This document shows positions 28,645 to 35,369 of a stretch of DNA of 37,237 bases, piece by piece; position 1 is the first letter of the stretch, and every line of letters begins with the position of its first letter. Source of the DNA: a virus; IMG/VR virus record IMGVR_UViG_3300042392_001626, positions 1 to 37,237 of that record. One strand, written 5' to 3'. The notes under the pieces were generated by a model. That model saw nothing but the letters and a program-made list of their open reading frames with translations. It was not told the origin of the DNA and made no database searches. Made by a program: the position numbers and the translations under genes.

Positions 28645-29186
28645 AGTTTATGTACATCACATGGTCCATCATTGCATCCATGACTTGCCAAAGCATCACA
28701 CTCTGGGCAACTCATATTATCTATATTTGTTTTACCTTCGCATTTAGCAGCATTAAAAATAGCAATAGCAGCATTAACGTCATCAGTGTGTTCCCATTTC
28801 TTCCAAAGATATTCATCTCCCCATTGTGAGCGACGATCTTCATATTCTTCAGCGAGTAGTTTACCAACTGCTACGAGCATATTACGTTCTACTCGCGCAC
28901 GCTCACATTCGCGTTCGAGCTTTTCTCGCTCAGTGGTTTCCTCGGCAAGTGCTTTCGCCAAGTCGCCAATCATCTCTGGTAGGTTCTCCGCTGTGTGTGT
29001 TGGAATATAGCCGACTGGCATAGCCGACAGGCATTGCTTCAATAGGTTTTGCGCCTCAGCCAGCCTGTCGCGTTGCTCGCGTAGCTCGTAGACTTCCCTT
29101 GGCGTCCAATCCACATCGCAGCCGCATTCTTCCTCGCTGTGAGCGTGGTATAGACAACCTTCTTCGGGTGTGTAGTTCTTTTTCAT
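28641..29186 (-). CDS. Coiled-coil, Cys-rich accessory protein (GC-rich gene)
   Basis: 181 residues from MKKNYTPEEGCLYHAHSEEE, selected because GGAGG sits eight bases before ATG 29186 and the ATG overlaps the upstream stop. The N-terminus has ECGCDVDW, the middle a long coiled coil (LREQRDRLAEAQNLL, EETTEREKLERECERARVER), and the end SCPECDALASHGCNDGPCD. The architecture resembles Ea22-like/accessory proteins of temperate phages. Bases 29041-29160 are about 57% G+C by my count, far above the flanks. The QRDRLAEA segment and its DNA recur in the next gene. Confidence 0.65.
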   Translation of the reverse strand: MKKNYTPEEGCLYHAHSEEECGCDVDWTPREVYELREQRDRLAEAQNLLKQCLSAMPVGYIPTHTAENLPEMIGDLAKALAEETTEREKLERECERARVERNMLVAVGKLLAEEYEDRRSQWGDEYLWKKWEHTDDVNAAIAIFNAAKCEGKTNIDNMSCPECDALASHGCNDGPCDVHKL

Positions 29187-29644
29187 GGCTGACCTCCTTT
29201 CACGGCGGCGAGGGCTTTGACTCCTTGTTCGACGGCATAGTCCTCCTCTGATCCTCCGCATTTACCCCAAAGTTCAATCATACCATCCAGAGCCTCCGCC
29301 AGCCTGTCGCGTTGCCCTAAAACGGTGTGATAAAGATCAGTGTTTTTTCTCCAGCGTTCAGCTTCAGCTATCCAAAGGTCGCGCTCGCGTTTAACTCGCG
29401 CAAAAACTTCCCACGGTGGTTCTAATTTACCATCAGCGCGATCTTTTGCTGGAATTGGATCGCATTCCAATGCTACGGCAACTACCTTTGCATACATACT
29501 CTCTAGTGTTTCTTCCTTTAAATCTTCAAGAGACGATTCATAAACAGGAGTCGCTCCAAAAACCTTTAAGCATAGTTGTTCAATCGCTTCTGTTTTGGAT
29601 TTAAAACGAATGCCATAGTTGTTGTCTGCAAAGTAGTTTTTCAT
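29183..29644 (-). CDS. Coiled-coil accessory protein, related to downstream gene
   Basis: 153 residues from MKNYFADNNYGIRFKSKTEA. The start at 29644 is supported by a four-base ATGA overlap with the upstream stop. A coiled-coil segment VKRERDLWIAEAERW and LGQRDRLAEALDGM shares QRDRLAEA with the next gene. The DNA GCCTC(A/C)GCCAGCCTGTCGCGTTGC occurs in both, at about 29053 and 29292 (plus-strand sense). This points to a local duplication or mosaic recombination. Function unknown. Confidence 0.62.
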   Translation of the reverse strand: MKNYFADNNYGIRFKSKTEAIEQLCLKVFGATPVYESSLEDLKEETLESMYAKVVAVALECDPIPAKDRADGKLEPPWEVFARVKRERDLWIAEAERWRKNTDLYHTVLGQRDRLAEALDGMIELWGKCGGSEEDYAVEQGVKALAAVKGGQP

Positions 29645-30237
29645 GTCCACATTTTTTGATAGTGTTTGATAATAGTCTTCATAGCCCACATATCTTTTTC
29701 TTCAAGCAGTGCTTCAAGACGATGAACCTCAGCATATGCTTCTTTATATGACATACCGTAAAGCTCTTCACAGCTTCTCATTGTACAATTGCCATCTTCC
29801 TCTTTAATGAAAAGATCATTGATTGCTTTTGAACTTGGTGTTGGATAAGAATTCTCATGTTGTTTTTCAAGTCCTGGTCGCTCGGTTTTAATATAATTAT
29901 AAACTTCACGAAGCTCATTATCAGTGTTTTTAACACTATCAACATACTCTTGCGAGATATATCCTTTTTCAAGATCTTCAGTCCAATCAGTATGATCTTG
30001 AAGACCTTTTTCGTCTTCTACATAGTGTGTGAGACAAGTAAAAAGCAAATGAGGAATAAGAGCAGTCTTGTCACACCATGTGTTAGGAATAGTTTTAGTT
30101 AGCCACTTTTGGCGAGGTTTAAAAAATGCAGAAATTTTATATCTCAAATCACACCAATAAAAACTACTGAATAGCAATGATGGATGTTTAAAGATCCTCC
30201 AAGGACTTGGCGTGTAAACTTCATCTAGTATGCTCAT
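29641..30237 (-). CDS. Conserved phage protein, function unknown
   Basis: 198 residues from MSILDEVYTPSPWRIFKHPS. A conserved segment KWLTKTIPNTWCDKTALIPH followed by THYVEDEKG is found in other large phages, to my memory without a function. The ATG at 30237 was preferred to the in-frame GTG at 30252, because the GTG overlaps the -10 box. TATAAT ends six bases before the ATG, so the transcript should begin at the A of ATG. Confidence 0.68.
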   Translation of the reverse strand: MSILDEVYTPSPWRIFKHPSLLFSSFYWCDLRYKISAFFKPRQKWLTKTIPNTWCDKTALIPHLLFTCLTHYVEDEKGLQDHTDWTEDLEKGYISQEYVDSVKNTDNELREVYNYIKTERPGLEKQHENSYPTPSSKAINDLFIKEEDGNCTMRSCEELYGMSYKEAYAEVHRLEALLEEKDMWAMKTIIKHYQKMWT

Positions 30238-30243
30238 AGGTCT

Positions 30244-30272
30244 ATTATACACTAAAAATTTAGAATGTAAAT
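30244..30272 (-). promoter_or_regulatory. Early-type promoter, leaderless geometry
   Basis: Minus strand: ATTTAC (30272-30267), 17 bases, TATAAT (30249-30244), six bases before ATG 30237. Confidence 0.75.
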
Positions 30273-30279
30273 CTTTATT

Positions 30280-30564
30280 TTAGTTCCATATGCGGTGTTT
30301 CTCGGCAACCCATTCAACTCCGTCATATTCTTCAATTTGCCACTCTACGCCATCTGGAATCTCTACAACCTTTAGCGCAGAGTATTGTCCCCAACATTTT
30401 TCGCCAAGTTCTTCAACCACTGCTATGAGATTTTTATCATCTCGTGGTATGTCCCATGCTACAAGATGTGAATCTTCGACGACATCGGCTCGCTCTTTAT
30501 AGAGTTGTAAACCTTGTTCAGAAAGGTTAAAACTTCCATGACATGTATTGATTGCAATTTTCAT
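30280..30564 (-). CDS. Conserved phage protein, function unknown
   Basis: 94 residues: MKIAINTCHGSFNLSEQGLQ, then WDIPRDDKNLIAVVEELGEK, and EIPDGVEWQIEEYDGVEWVA near the end. This domain is widespread in phages of many hosts and well conserved (INTC-x-G-x-F-x-LS; RDD; VEEYDG-x-EWVAE), but I know no assigned role. It is followed by similar short early genes on the same strand. Confidence 0.75.
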   Translation of the reverse strand: MKIAINTCHGSFNLSEQGLQLYKERADVVEDSHLVAWDIPRDDKNLIAVVEELGEKCWGQYSALKVVEIPDGVEWQIEEYDGVEWVAEKHRIWN

Positions 30565-30567
30565 CCA

Positions 30568-30879
30568 TTAAAATTCCTTTTTCCAATTATAACTTTCCTG
30601 TTTGCGTTCAACTGATTCCTTTGAAATACCGCATTCGACTTCATCGTCATAAGAAATAATATCTTCAGATTCATCATCTATTGCATAATCGATTTGTGGA
30701 TCAAACAATTCTTTGATCGTGTCTTCTGGAAATGTTTGATGCAACAGAATAACCTTAAAGGTATCGATCCACTCTTCAATCATAGCATGCGGATGCAGTG
30801 TAAGTTGAAGAGAACGATCTGGGCACAGACCGCCTTCGACAGTAATTTTGATTGGTGTAACTTGATCGTATTTTTTCAT
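30568..30879 (-). CDS. Hypothetical protein
   Basis: 103 residues, acidic. KITVEGGLCPDRSLQLTLHP near the N-terminus looks like a beta-sheet core. The middle is DDESEDIISYDDEVE. No family assigned. The start MKKYDQVTPI has no strong Shine-Dalgarno site. It is three bases from the next gene, so probably co-transcribed. Confidence 0.6.
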   Translation of the reverse strand: MKKYDQVTPIKITVEGGLCPDRSLQLTLHPHAMIEEWIDTFKVILLHQTFPEDTIKELFDPQIDYAIDDESEDIISYDDEVECGISKESVERKQESYNWKKEF

Positions 30880-30882
30880 AAT

Positions 30883-31128
30883 TTAATTTATATCATGGTT
30901 TTGTGCTTCATACAAATATTCAGCAAGGTCAGCGAGTTGTTGCTCGTTTAGTATAATCATGTCTGTGTATGGTCGACCACACAATGCGCTCCATGCTACA
31001 CGAATACGATTCCATATTGAACGAGACACGTCGCGACTAAACATCGCAACCTCTAGTCCCCATTCGGGATCATAGTGTAGATGAAGAACTCCGCAGTGAC
31101 ATTCGCATTTAAAAAATTTACCTTGCAT
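30883..31128 (-). CDS. Conserved phage protein with Cys cluster
   Basis: 81 residues. MQGKFFKCECHCGVLHLHYD begins with CxCxC. The central helix WNRIRVAWSALCGRPYTDMI is followed by ILNEQQLADLAEYL. The FF-x-CEC ... G(R/K)PYTDM-(V/I)-IL pattern is found in phages and some bacteria; function unknown. It could bind metal through the N-terminal Cys/His. Confidence 0.68.
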   Translation of the reverse strand: MQGKFFKCECHCGVLHLHYDPEWGLEVAMFSRDVSRSIWNRIRVAWSALCGRPYTDMIILNEQQLADLAEYLYEAQNHDIN

Positions 31129-31131
31129 AGT

Positions 31132-32088
31132 TTATACCTCCCATTGTGTGACTCTTCTTGCTTGTGTGTTTCTAATGTCTAATAGATTTTTTCCTCCCGA
31201 ATAGGATATTGCTGACTGCAAATCCTGCTCAATCTCTAACAGTTTATCTTCATAGGTCATGGTATCGAGTTGCAGCGTTCGCTTGACTCCTTCGACGTTG
31301 CGATATTCACCTTTATTGTATTGTGATGCAGACCCGAAATAAACTTTATGCCCGTCTACAACCTCTGCGGGGGAATCGATGCATCGGCTAAAGATTCCAC
31401 CTGCCATTACCATCAACGCACCGGCGTGTAGTGCTTTGACGATGTCTGCATGCTCACGAATGCCGCCGTCTGCAATGACAGGCACGCTGCGATCATAGTG
31501 CTCAGAAGACGCGATTTCTTGCAGACAACTATACATTGGCAGCGTAAATCCAGTCTTGTTTTTTGTGCTGCAAGCCGATCCACCCCCGATTCCAACTTTG
31601 ACAGCGTCTGCGCCCCAAAGTTTTAGTCTACGATAACCATCAACACCACACACGTTGCCAGCAATAACCTTTGATGTAAAACCAAGAGACTTGATAAACT
31701 CAATCATCTCTTTCATTAGAATACTATCGCCGTGTGCAATATCGATTGTAATAAAGTCTGGATAGAATCGATCACTCTTCATGCGAAGCAAACACTCTTT
31801 GTCTGCCTCTTGAACGCCTACGCTAATACTCGAAAGTTTCCAACTTTGAGTCTTTTTTACAAACTCATAGTTGTCGACGCCAAAACGGTGCATAACATAA
31901 AAATAATCATGCTCACTCAACCATTGTGCTCGCTCTTCATCAACGACGCATACCATGTTTGACGGCACTACAGGCAACCTAAACTTAAACCCAAGAAATT
32001 CCACAGAAGTGTCTGCTTGTTTTCTTGTTTTGAGCTCGCTGTATTCTGGCAGCAAACAAACGTCTTTATAGTGTAGTGCAATGTCCAT
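31132..32088 (-). CDS. IMP dehydrogenase / GMP reductase family enzyme
   Basis: 318 residues, a TIM-barrel enzyme without CBS domains. VIDIAHGDS-like (ITIDIAHGDS, 114-122), VIAGNVCG (141-148), GADAVKVGIGGGSACSTKNK (159-178) with catalytic Cys173, and VIADGGIR are all present. The Thr usually following Cys is Ser-Thr here. The length and the tail match GMP reductase better than full IMPDH, but the two cannot be separated safely by eye. It would shift the guanine/inosine nucleotide pool for phage DNA synthesis. IMPDH-family genes are known split-intein sites in phage metagenomes; this copy is intact. Confidence 0.85.
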   Translation of the reverse strand: MDIALHYKDVCLLPEYSELKTRKQADTSVEFLGFKFRLPVVPSNMVCVVDEERAQWLSEHDYFYVMHRFGVDNYEFVKKTQSWKLSSISVGVQEADKECLLRMKSDRFYPDFITIDIAHGDSILMKEMIEFIKSLGFTSKVIAGNVCGVDGYRRLKLWGADAVKVGIGGGSACSTKNKTGFTLPMYSCLQEIASSEHYDRSVPVIADGGIREHADIVKALHAGALMVMAGGIFSRCIDSPAEVVDGHKVYFGSASQYNKGEYRNVEGVKRTLQLDTMTYEDKLLEIEQDLQSAISYSGGKNLLDIRNTQARRVTQWEV

Positions 32089-32089
32089 A

Positions 32090-32281
32090 TTAGTCGCGCA
32101 ACATTATTATAATCGCAGCAATAACACACGCGATCAACCAAATGATAATTTTATTTTTTGGCGTGTCGGTGTTTAGAGACTGCATCTTTTGCTCTAAGTT
32201 TTCAATCGTGTGTGGCACTCGTTCTAAACGCTCAGACGCATCTTCAACCTTCTTTAGTATTTTTTCTAGTTTATCACTCAT
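32090..32281 (-). CDS. Small coiled-coil membrane-anchored protein
   Basis: 63 residues from MSDKLEKILKKVEDASERLE, an amphipathic coiled coil, ending in one transmembrane helix KIIIWLIACVIAAIIIMLRD. The start at 32281 avoids overlap with the upstream gene. The arrangement (cytoplasmic coiled coil, C-terminal anchor) suits a membrane spacer or holin/antiholin-like part. No family recognised. Confidence 0.62.
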   Translation of the reverse strand: MSDKLEKILKKVEDASERLERVPHTIENLEQKMQSLNTDTPKNKIIIWLIACVIAAIIIMLRD

Positions 32282-32282
32282 A

Positions 32283-32585
32283 TTAGTATTCTTCTTTCCA
32301 AGTATCATGTAAGTTATGTCTCAGCATACGATGAGACGCCAGTAAAAAGTTAATTGGGTCTTGAACACCGATGTCTCCGTTATTACATTCTTCAACAATA
32401 TATTTTGTCACTGCTTCTTCTAGTTTAAAGAGACGATGCGCTTCATTGACAACGCGAGTAATTTTATCTGGCAATGCTGAATAGGAAAGATCTTCACCAG
32501 CAATTGGAATACGCTCGTAGATATCAAACAGCAGTTGACGCACTTCTGCTTCAGTCAACTCAGATACAAATTGAATCTCTTTCAT
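32283..32585 (-). CDS. Hypothetical protein
   Basis: 100 residues, predominantly helical: MKEIQFVSELTEAEVRQLLF, followed by ERIPIAGEDLSYSALPDK and a HRMLRHNLHDTW tail. No recognised domain. It is the gene immediately after the SemiSWEET-like one, in the same direction, and is probably part of the same transcript. Confidence 0.6.
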   Translation of the reverse strand: MKEIQFVSELTEAEVRQLLFDIYERIPIAGEDLSYSALPDKITRVVNEAHRLFKLEEAVTKYIVEECNNGDIGVQDPINFLLASHRMLRHNLHDTWKEEY

Positions 32586-32589
32586 AATA

Positions 32590-32880
32590 TCATTTATATT
32601 TTGACCAACAAATTAGTACTATAGACTGAAGTATAATACCGCTTATACAATTAATTAACAACCACACTCCGTATGGACCAGTTAGTGTGTATATGAGTCC
32701 AGAGACAGCACATAGCAATCCAATACAAATACTATGTGGTGAAAGATCTGATGCATGTTTTGTTTTAAGCACTTTAAAAATTTGTGGTAAAGCTGCAGTC
32801 ATACAGCAAATTGACATAATTGCTCCAGAACATTCTCGAACAACGTCAATTGTAGTTTTCATCTCTAAACAGTCTATCAA
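32590..32880 (-). CDS. SemiSWEET/PQ-loop-like membrane protein
   Basis: 96 residues with three hydrophobic segments (about 14-34, 48-66, 70-92). The first ends in the PQ-loop signature ALPQIFKVLKTKHASDLSPH, and the third contains WLLINCISGIILQSIVLI with an Asn in the expected spot. This triple-helix-bundle layout and length match bacterial SemiSWEET sugar transporters, which dimerise to make a channel-like carrier. Met7 (MKTTIDVV, 32862) may be the true start, since the longer form overlaps its neighbour by 35 bases. Sugar transport is inferred, not shown. Confidence 0.7.
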   Translation of the reverse strand: MIDCLEMKTTIDVVRECSGAIMSICCMTAALPQIFKVLKTKHASDLSPHSICIGLLCAVSGLIYTLTGPYGVWLLINCISGIILQSIVLICWSKYK

Positions 32881-33040
32881 TTTTTTCTAAGTTGTCAACT
32901 ATAGAATCTTGTGACATTGTAATGTTTCGTGCAATATACATGCGATTACAAATATCTTTGAGAATCATAAGTTGAGTCAAAGAATCATATTTGTCGATTC
33001 TTTTTAAATCTTTTTTATCGGGTACAGTTGTCATAATCAT
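32846..33040 (-). CDS. Hypothetical small helical protein
   Basis: 64 residues: MIMTTVPDKKDLKRIDKYDS, then YIARNITMSQDSIVDNLEK. Charged and helical, no family recognised. Its start region AATAAAATATGATTATGACA is the same as that of the next gene upstream, suggesting a duplicated initiation region. It overlaps the upstream stop by four bases. Confidence 0.55.
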   Translation of the reverse strand: MIMTTVPDKKDLKRIDKYDSLTQLMILKDICNRMYIARNITMSQDSIVDNLEKIDRLFRDENYN

Positions 33041-33351
33041 ATTTTATTTGAGTTCCATTTCTCAATTGTTTTTAGAAATGCTTCAGCGCGTTGACGAGCG
33101 GTTGCCATATACATAGAGTTGTTCCCTTTAATTGTTAGATCGCAAAGCTCGTTAATATATCGACAATACAGTGCGGTATCAAATACCTTCTCCGCTTCGT
33201 GCATTGCGTTGAGATCGTTGCAGTAGTCAGGGATTTCTGGCTCCTTTGACCACCAGAAGGAGCCATCTGGAGCATGAGTTTCGTTATTCGCATATTTCCA
33301 CCCACACGCTTCCGCAATTGCTATGTTGATTTCTTCGTATGTCATAATCAT
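33037..33351 (-). CDS. Phage ABA-sandwich-like protein
   Basis: 104 residues. INIAIAEACGWKYAN, then IPDYCNDLNAMHEAEKVFDT and ATARQRAEAFLKTIEKW follow the conserved layout of the Phage_ABA_S-type domain (IAEA-GW...PDY-x-DLNAMHEAE...R-x-EA-L). The function of the domain is unknown. It is common on phages and prophages of diverse hosts. Met3 is an alternative start. Confidence 0.7.
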   Translation of the reverse strand: MIMTYEEINIAIAEACGWKYANNETHAPDGSFWWSKEPEIPDYCNDLNAMHEAEKVFDTALYCRYINELCDLTIKGNNSMYMATARQRAEAFLKTIEKWNSNKI

Positions 33352-33354
33352 ATT

Positions 33355-33522
33355 TTATTGTTTTTTCCAAATCCAACGCTTTGGTTTCTTTGATTCCAAA
33401 TACGCTTCATACGCTTCACGATCTCTGTCAGCTTGGCAACCTTGTGGTCCTCTGCAAGCACTTCTCAAAGCTCCGTATTTTAAACACGAGCATTCATAAG
33501 TGACTTTAGGTTTTTTATTCAT
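33355..33522 (-). CDS. Small Cys-rich basic protein (55 residues)
   Basis: MNKKPKVTYECSCLKYGALR, SACRGPQGCQADRDREAYEA and a basic Trp-containing tail. Four Cys (CSC...C...C) could form a zinc site. It lies between two other small genes without gaps of note. No family recognised. The regular codon structure and tight spacing support it as a real gene. Confidence 0.6.
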   Translation of the reverse strand: MNKKPKVTYECSCLKYGALRSACRGPQGCQADRDREAYEAYLESKKPKRWIWKKQ

Positions 33523-33525
33523 ATT

Positions 33526-33681
33526 CTACCAGTGTCGTATTGTATTTGCCATAATAAAAAAGCAAGTGATCAAATTTACAATCCAGAAAATTGTTCTTAC
33601 TATTGCAGCGATATCAGACTCACGATCATCGTCGCTGATCTTTGATCCCATTGCTTTAGCCCATATTCTCCATAACTTCAT
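33526..33681 (-). CDS. Small membrane protein common in T4-like marine phages
   Basis: 51 residues: MKLWRIWAKAMGSKISDDDR, then a transmembrane helix AAIVRTIFWIVNLITCFFIM. I recognise the pattern MKLWR-(I/V)-WA ... (S/D)DD ... R-T ... I-R-HW from cyanophage-type genomes, where it has no known function. The N-terminus is cytoplasmic by charge. Confidence 0.72.
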   Translation of the reverse strand: MKLWRIWAKAMGSKISDDDRESDIAAIVRTIFWIVNLITCFFIMANTIRHW

Positions 33682-33682
33682 A

Positions 33683-33880
33683 TTAGCAAAGATTTCTCAA
33701 TCCGTCTTGTTTAATTTCTTTTAATTCTTCAAGTAAATCTTTTGCTTTCTTTTCCAATGCTTCACGACAATAGTTGTATGTGCCGTCTGGTCGTTTGTCA
33801 TTTGAAACGAGTTCGACGAAACTACGCAACTTCTCATACTCGATGAGAGAGTAAATTTCAAGTGGACTTAGGTTGTTCAT
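33683..33880 (-). CDS. Hypothetical small protein
   Basis: 65 residues: MNNLSPLEIYSLIEYEKLRS, with a helical, Lys/Glu-rich second half (EALEKKAKDLLEELKEIKQD). No family recognised. The promoter at 33887-33916 places TATAAT exactly six bases before its ATG, giving a leaderless mRNA that continues into the small genes that follow. Confidence 0.62.
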   Translation of the reverse strand: MNNLSPLEIYSLIEYEKLRSFVELVSNDKRPDGTYNYCREALEKKAKDLLEELKEIKQDGLRNLC

Positions 33881-33886
33881 AAGCTC

Positions 33887-33916
33887 ATTATATCACGGTT
33901 CCTGTTGTTTGTAAAC
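33887..33916 (-). promoter_or_regulatory. Early-type promoter, leaderless geometry
   Basis: Minus strand: GTTTAC (33916-33911), 18 bases, TATAAT (33892-33887), six bases before ATG 33880. Confidence 0.78.
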
Positions 33917-33918
33917 AA

Positions 33919-34578
33919 CTAAATGTATTTTAATTTAAATTTTCCATCAGGATAAATCTCGACATAAGAACATCGATGCTCACAAAACGAACCAGAATTT
34001 ATATAGGTGCAAGAATCGATTTTTCTTACTTCTGCATAGTGTGTGTGACCAGCAAGAAGTACATCATGTTTTTTGCCATGTTTCTCGACGAATTTTTTAC
34101 AAACTATATTTTTTGCTTCAATCCAAGATTTGCTTAAACGTTTTAAAAATCTTGAACACTTATGTGTCCTATCAAATTTTTGTATCCAATAATACAAACC
34201 AGTAAAAAACCATGTTAAAAATGGTCGGTGTTTGATCCAATGATCATACTTGTCACCATGTTCAAAAAAGAATCTTTTGTTATTGATTGTGGTTGCATAA
34301 TTTTCTAGCAGTTCCATGCCAGTAATCGCACTTAAAAATTCTGCGTTGCTGTCATGATTGCCCTTAACTAAAATAACATTATGTGTTTTTGAAAGTTTAC
34401 GAATCTTTCCAAGAATTTTCCAATCACGCTTGTCATAGCGTTTGAAAGAATAGTTATCGAATAGGTCACCGTTGATTAGTAGTGTGTTAAAATCAAGCGA
34501 AAGAACTTCTAATACCTTTTCTTTTTGACTTACTGAAGTTCCAAGATGAATATCGCTAACTACTAAAATTTCAATCAT
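33919..34578 (-). CDS. Calcineurin-like metallophosphoesterase (LpxH/YfcE-type)
   Basis: 219 residues from MIEILVVSDIHLGTSVSQKE. The five metal/catalytic blocks are present: SDIHLG, GDLFDN, KGNHDSN, FEHGDKYDHW and AGHTHY. A basic, aromatic insert (FLTWFFTGLYYWIQKF) between blocks resembles the lipid-facing lid of UDP-2,3-diacylglucosamine hydrolases (LpxH). The start at 34578 overlaps the upstream stop by four bases and is preferred to the longer 34587 start. Natural substrate uncertain: lipid A precursor, nucleotide or phosphoprotein. Confidence 0.85.
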   Translation of the reverse strand: MIEILVVSDIHLGTSVSQKEKVLEVLSLDFNTLLINGDLFDNYSFKRYDKRDWKILGKIRKLSKTHNVILVKGNHDSNAEFLSAITGMELLENYATTINNKRFFFEHGDKYDHWIKHRPFLTWFFTGLYYWIQKFDRTHKCSRFLKRLSKSWIEAKNIVCKKFVEKHGKKHDVLLAGHTHYAEVRKIDSCTYINSGSFCEHRCSYVEIYPDGKFKLKYI

Positions 34579-34853
34579 AACTCCCAAGTTTGGGTGCTTA
34601 CATTATCTCCGCACTGATCACAAGACTCGTCGTCATAGTGCCAACTGTCTGGTTGAAAGCATTTGATTAAATCATCGAGTTGTACTGTACACATCTTACG
34701 CTCTTCTTTAAATCGCTCGCAAAGATAGTCGATAAGTTCGTCGATTTCTTTTTCCATAAAGTCGTATCGTGGATCTTCTCCACCAACAAATTTACCATTG
34801 ATTTCTGTATAGAATGCCGTGCATCCTTCGCTAATTGTAATTTTATATTTCAT
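34575..34853 (-). CDS. Conserved small phage protein with CxxC
   Basis: 92 residues from MKYKITISEGCTAFYTEING, with a C-terminal SCDQCGDN that can bind zinc with nearby Cys/His. The segment YKITISEGCTAFYTEINGK-x-GGEDPRYDF is one I recall from phages, function unknown. The start at 34853 overlaps the stop of the upstream gene by four bases, which supports it over 34862. Confidence 0.66.
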   Translation of the reverse strand: MKYKITISEGCTAFYTEINGKFVGGEDPRYDFMEKEIDELIDYLCERFKEERKMCTVQLDDLIKCFQPDSWHYDDESCDQCGDNVSTQTWEL

Positions 34854-35014
34854 TTGTCCCAAGAATAGCCAAAAAAGTTATGAATTGAAAACCAACCATA
34901 TTTCAGTTTGGTTCGACGATGATAATCATTATAAGAAATCTTTGGTAAAAAATTATCTCTTTCTAATTGTAAATGCAAATAAATAAATCGAATGTTAATT
35001 AGTGTGTTGTCCAT
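34850..35014 (-). CDS. Hypothetical small protein (54 residues)
   Basis: MDNTLINIRFIYLHLQLERD, NFLPKISYNDYHRRTKLKYG and WFSIHNFFGYSWDK. Rich in aromatic and basic residues, no signal or membrane segment. The ATGA overlap with the next gene shows tight coupling. No family recognised. Confidence 0.58.
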   Translation of the reverse strand: MDNTLINIRFIYLHLQLERDNFLPKISYNDYHRRTKLKYGWFSIHNFFGYSWDK

Positions 35015-35024
35015 ATTTTATATT

Positions 35025-35369
35025 TCATTTTAATAGTTCTGGATTTTCAAAAATATTTCCAACTACTTCAATATCATCCTCACCCCAAATTCCACGAATA
35101 TCATTTTTATTAATCCAAGTTAAAAAACACCCTTCATCAAAAATCACTTTGCCGACAAAGTTTTCATTTTCGTATTGGTCAGATGTCGCTTTTACAATAT
35201 CTCCCTCATAAATCTCATCACCGTTTTTATCTTTAAGTCCAGTGTATTGCTGAACTGGATAGCCATGTTGATATAAATATCTGTCCGAATGGGCAAACTT
35301 TCCTAATTCAAAATAGGAAAACTTTTCATGATCTGGAATATAAACCCTAAATTTCAGCTCTCTATTCAT
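35025..35369 (-). CDS. YopX-domain protein
   Basis: 114 residues. RELKFRVYIPDHEKF at the start and QQYTGLKDKNGDEIYEGDIV, then VVGNIFENPELL near the end, are the standard YopX-family landmarks. The family is small, frequent on phages and prophages, and of unknown function (beta-barrel fold). The gene end is close to the upstream start of 35014. It overlaps the HAD gene by four bases. Confidence 0.88.
   Translation of the reverse strand: MNRELKFRVYIPDHEKFSYFELGKFAHSDRYLYQHGYPVQQYTGLKDKNGDEIYEGDIVKATSDQYENENFVGKVIFDEGCFLTWINKNDIRGIWGEDDIEVVGNIFENPELLK

Noticed and set aside
31132-32088. A split intein in the IMPDH-family gene, as known in some phage metagenomes
   Set aside because: The catalytic loop GIGGGSACST and the flanking barrel strands are continuous, with no Cys...HN insert.
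33031-33360. The repeated start region AATAAAATATGATTATGACA as a regulatory element
   Set aside because: It is AT-rich, includes the start codons (MIMT) of both genes, and occurs only twice. Chance or local duplication explains it well enough.
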